This document shows, piece after piece, positions 14,713-16,168 of a stretch of DNA of 16,168 nucleotides. The DNA is from CALXJM01 sp963930325 (GTDB taxonomy: Bacteria > Bacillota > Clostridia > TANB77 > CAG-508). The notes under the pieces are model-generated. The model saw only the letters and a list, made by a program, of their open reading frames with translations, was not told the DNA's origin and ran no database searches. The stretch spans positions 1 through 16,168 of the forward strand of contig CAWVME010000054.1 of NCBI GenBank assembly GCA_963930325.1, given 5' to 3'. Position numbers and translations under genes: made by a program. Numbering within the stretch: position 1 is the first letter of the stretch; each line of letters begins with the position of its first letter.

Positions 14713-15594
14713 ATGAATGGAATTATAATTATAGATAAGCCTAAGGGAATTACTTCTCACGATGTAGTAAGCAAAATACGAAAGCTTTATCATACAAAAA
14801 AAGTAGGACATACTGGAACTTTGGACCCAAATGCTACAGGAGTTTTACCAATATTAATAGGAAATGCGACAAAATTATCAAAATATTTAATTGAACATGA
14901 TAAAACATATATAGCAACAATTAAATTAGGAGAACAGACTAATACATTAGACTCAGAAGGAGAAATTATAAAAAAAGGGAAAATACAAGCTAGAAATATG
15001 CAAGAAGAACGAATAAGAGAGGTTTTGAAAAATTTTTTGGGTAGACAAGAACAACAGCCACCTATATACTCAGCTGTTAAAATAAATGGGAAAAAATTAT
15101 ATGAATATGCAAGAAACGGAGTAGATATAGAAATACCCAAAAGAGAAATTGAAATTTATAAAATCGATTTGGAAGGTATAAGTCAAAAAGAACGAGAGAT
15201 TGTAATTAAGATACAATGCTCTAAAGGTACATATATAAGGGTATTGTGCAAAGATATAGCAGAAAAATTAGAAACAGTAGGTTATATGAAAGAACTGAGA
15301 AGAGTAAGTGTGAATGATTTTAACATAGATAAAGCGGTAAGTATAGAAAAACTGGAAAAAAATCAGGGCAACCAGTCATTTTTAGAAATGCAGATAATAC
15401 CAATGGAAAAAATGTTTATGAATTCTCCAAAAATAGAACTAGAGCAAAAAAAATTAGAATATTTATGGAATGGTGTAAAACTAACTTATTTAAAACCCGA
15501 TGGATTGTATAAAATATATAATGAAGATAAAATCTTTCAAGGGTTTGGGATAGTAGAAAATCATTTATTAAAAAGAGATGTTATGGAAGGGTGA
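14713..15594 (+). CDS. truB: tRNA pseudouridine(55) synthase TruB
   Basis: TruB makes pseudouridine 55 in the T-loop of tRNAs and acts as a tRNA folding chaperone. The 293 residues match the bacterial family. The opening GIIIIDKPKGITSHDVVSKI and the catalytic motif GHTGTLDPNATGVLPI (32-47, nucleophile D38) are canonical. QQPPIYSAVKINGKKLYEYAR and IQCSKGTYIRVLCKDI supply the other conserved substrate-binding motifs. A C-terminal PUA-like part follows at about 235-293, less conserved. The ATG has AAAGGA seven bases upstream. It is the last conserved gene of the operon in this window; ribF, which commonly follows in Firmicutes, is not the next gene here. Confidence 0.96.
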   Translation: MNGIIIIDKPKGITSHDVVSKIRKLYHTKKVGHTGTLDPNATGVLPILIGNATKLSKYLIEHDKTYIATIKLGEQTNTLDSEGEIIKKGKIQARNMQEERIREVLKNFLGRQEQQPPIYSAVKINGKKLYEYARNGVDIEIPKREIEIYKIDLEGISQKEREIVIKIQCSKGTYIRVLCKDIAEKLETVGYMKELRRVSVNDFNIDKAVSIEKLEKNQGNQSFLEMQIIPMEKMFMNSPKIELEQKKLEYLWNGVKLTYLKPDGLYKIYNEDKIFQGFGIVENHLLKRDVMEG

Positions 15595-15616
15595 GTATGG
15601 GAGCAAAACAGCAAAC

Positions 15617-15645
15617 TTTACATAAATATACAAATGTGCTATAAT
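15617..15645 (+). promoter_or_regulatory. Promoter of the WG-repeat-like gene
   Basis: TTTACA (15617-15622), a 17-base spacer and TATAAT (15640-15645) preceded by TGC, which makes an extended -10. It predicts a start near 15652 and a leader of about 30 bases. The gene is therefore independent of the truB operon. Confidence 0.85.
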
Positions 15646-15680
15646 GAAAATAACTAAACAATTAGGAGGGAAGAACACGA

Positions 15681-16145
15681 ATGAAACGAGGACTGCTTAC
15701 CTTGTTGCTCAAGCTACTGGGGTATGATTTTGTGGTTGATGTGATTAGGCAACGCGTTGCTGATTGCAATAACTACAAATTATACCAATGGCCTGATGGC
15801 GGCATTGCAATTTACGATCCGAGAGGACGCAGACTCATTCGACAGAGGTTTGACGAGGCAATACCAGTTATTCAAATTGGTATTATTCTGGTAAGACGGC
15901 ATGCCTTGTGGGGTGCAATAAACTTACAAGGAGCAACTGTTCTTAAAGTGGAATGGGCCAATATAGGTGCTCAGAACGGATATCTAATTGCACAAGAAGC
16001 AAGCAGACGAGGATATGTTGGGGTGTATGACACATTGGGAGAGACTGTAGTGGAACCCAATGCATACCAACAGATACAAATCACACTCGACGATTCCATA
16101 ATTTGTACCACAGATTATGGACGAAAGCTACGTTTCCAACGTTAG
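15681..16145 (+). CDS. WG-repeat-like protein of foreign composition
   Basis: 154 residues with a hydrophobic, basic start MKRGLLTLLLKLLGYDF and no cleavage site I trust. Residues 40-143 hold three units of about 35 residues resembling WG (KWG) beta-hairpin repeats: GGIAIYDPRGRRLIRQRFDE (40-59), LWGAINLQGATVLKVEWANI (76-95) and GYVGVYDTLGETVVEPNAYQ (111-130). Each has the G-x-x-x-x-x-x-G turn and a final Y/F/W-x-x-I. AGGAGG (15664-15669) lies 11 bases before the ATG. A sampled 60 bases are 50% GC against 23% in a matching sample of truB, and nine of fifteen Arg codons are CGN, whereas upstream genes almost always use AGA. I infer recent acquisition. WG repeats mediate binding in diverse contexts, so no function can be assigned. 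The 23 bases after it (to the window end) contain TTTTCCCAAAGGGA, too short to judge. Confidence 0.78.
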   Translation: MKRGLLTLLLKLLGYDFVVDVIRQRVADCNNYKLYQWPDGGIAIYDPRGRRLIRQRFDEAIPVIQIGIILVRRHALWGAINLQGATVLKVEWANIGAQNGYLIAQEASRRGYVGVYDTLGETVVEPNAYQQIQITLDDSIICTTDYGRKLRFQR

Positions 16146-16168
16146 TTTTCCCAAAGGGAGACAGAGAA

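Noticed and set aside
1..16168. CRISPR array, insertion sequence, integrase or prophage
   Set aside because: No regularly spaced direct repeats and no transposase, recombinase or phage structural gene in any frame; the only hint of transfer is the composition of the last gene.

Overview
The window is a chromosomal segment of a very AT-rich, low-GC Gram-positive bacterium, most likely a member of the Clostridia and possibly an uncultured gut lineage. The evidence is the canonical Firmicutes order rimP-nusA-rnpM-ylxQ-infB-rbfA-nrnA-truB, a spore-former-type SigH sigma factor, consensus SigA promoters with strong AGGAGG ribosome sites, a CCA-encoding tRNA-Thr and a BspA-type leucine-rich-repeat surface protein. 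The exact taxon cannot be fixed from the sequence.

Layout. (1) 1-1497 (+): 3' part of a BspA-like LRR protein, cut by the window edge. (2) 1498-1655: convergent intergenic region full of palindromes, including a perfect 17-bp inverted repeat and a short GC-rich palindrome. (3) 1656-3308 (-): rqcH, the ribosome quality-control NFACT protein, divergent from (4) sigH (3486-4124, +), which has a full-consensus promoter. (5) tRNA-Thr(GGT) at 4282-4357 with its own promoter, then about 300 bases of non-coding DNA carrying a second copy of the GC-rich palindrome. (6) A two-gene minus-strand unit (6911 to 4666): a 674-aa protein with helical repeats and a transglutaminase-like Cys-His-Asp core, overlapping by four bases a 74-aa protein of unknown function. 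(7) 7105-8196 (+): ychF. (8) 8326-15594 (+): the rimP-to-truB operon, driven by a strong promoter and preceded by a perfect 11-bp leader hairpin. (9) 15681-16145 (+): a WG-repeat-like protein with its own extended -10 promoter and much higher GC than everything before it.

How the genes work together. The rimP-truB operon joins 30S maturation (RimP, RbfA), transcription elongation and termination (NusA), RNase P modulation (RnpM), a K-turn-type RNA-binding protein (YlxQ), translation initiation (IF2), nanoRNA turnover (NrnA) and tRNA pseudouridylation (TruB). RqcH (rescue of stalled 60S subunits) and YchF (ribosome-associated ATPase) add to the translation theme. SigH feeds the stationary-phase and sporulation programme. 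The transglutaminase-like pair, the LRR protein and the WG-repeat gene are accessory genes set between these housekeeping blocks.

Main oddities: RimP lacks its whole C-terminal domain; four genes of the operon start with GTG or TTG, infB among them; IF2 has an Asn-rich linker of about 100 residues; the transglutaminase-like/small-protein pair looks like an undescribed unit; and the terminal gene marks a sharp compositional break where ribF would often be found. No CRISPR array, transposase, phage gene or recognisable riboswitch was seen.
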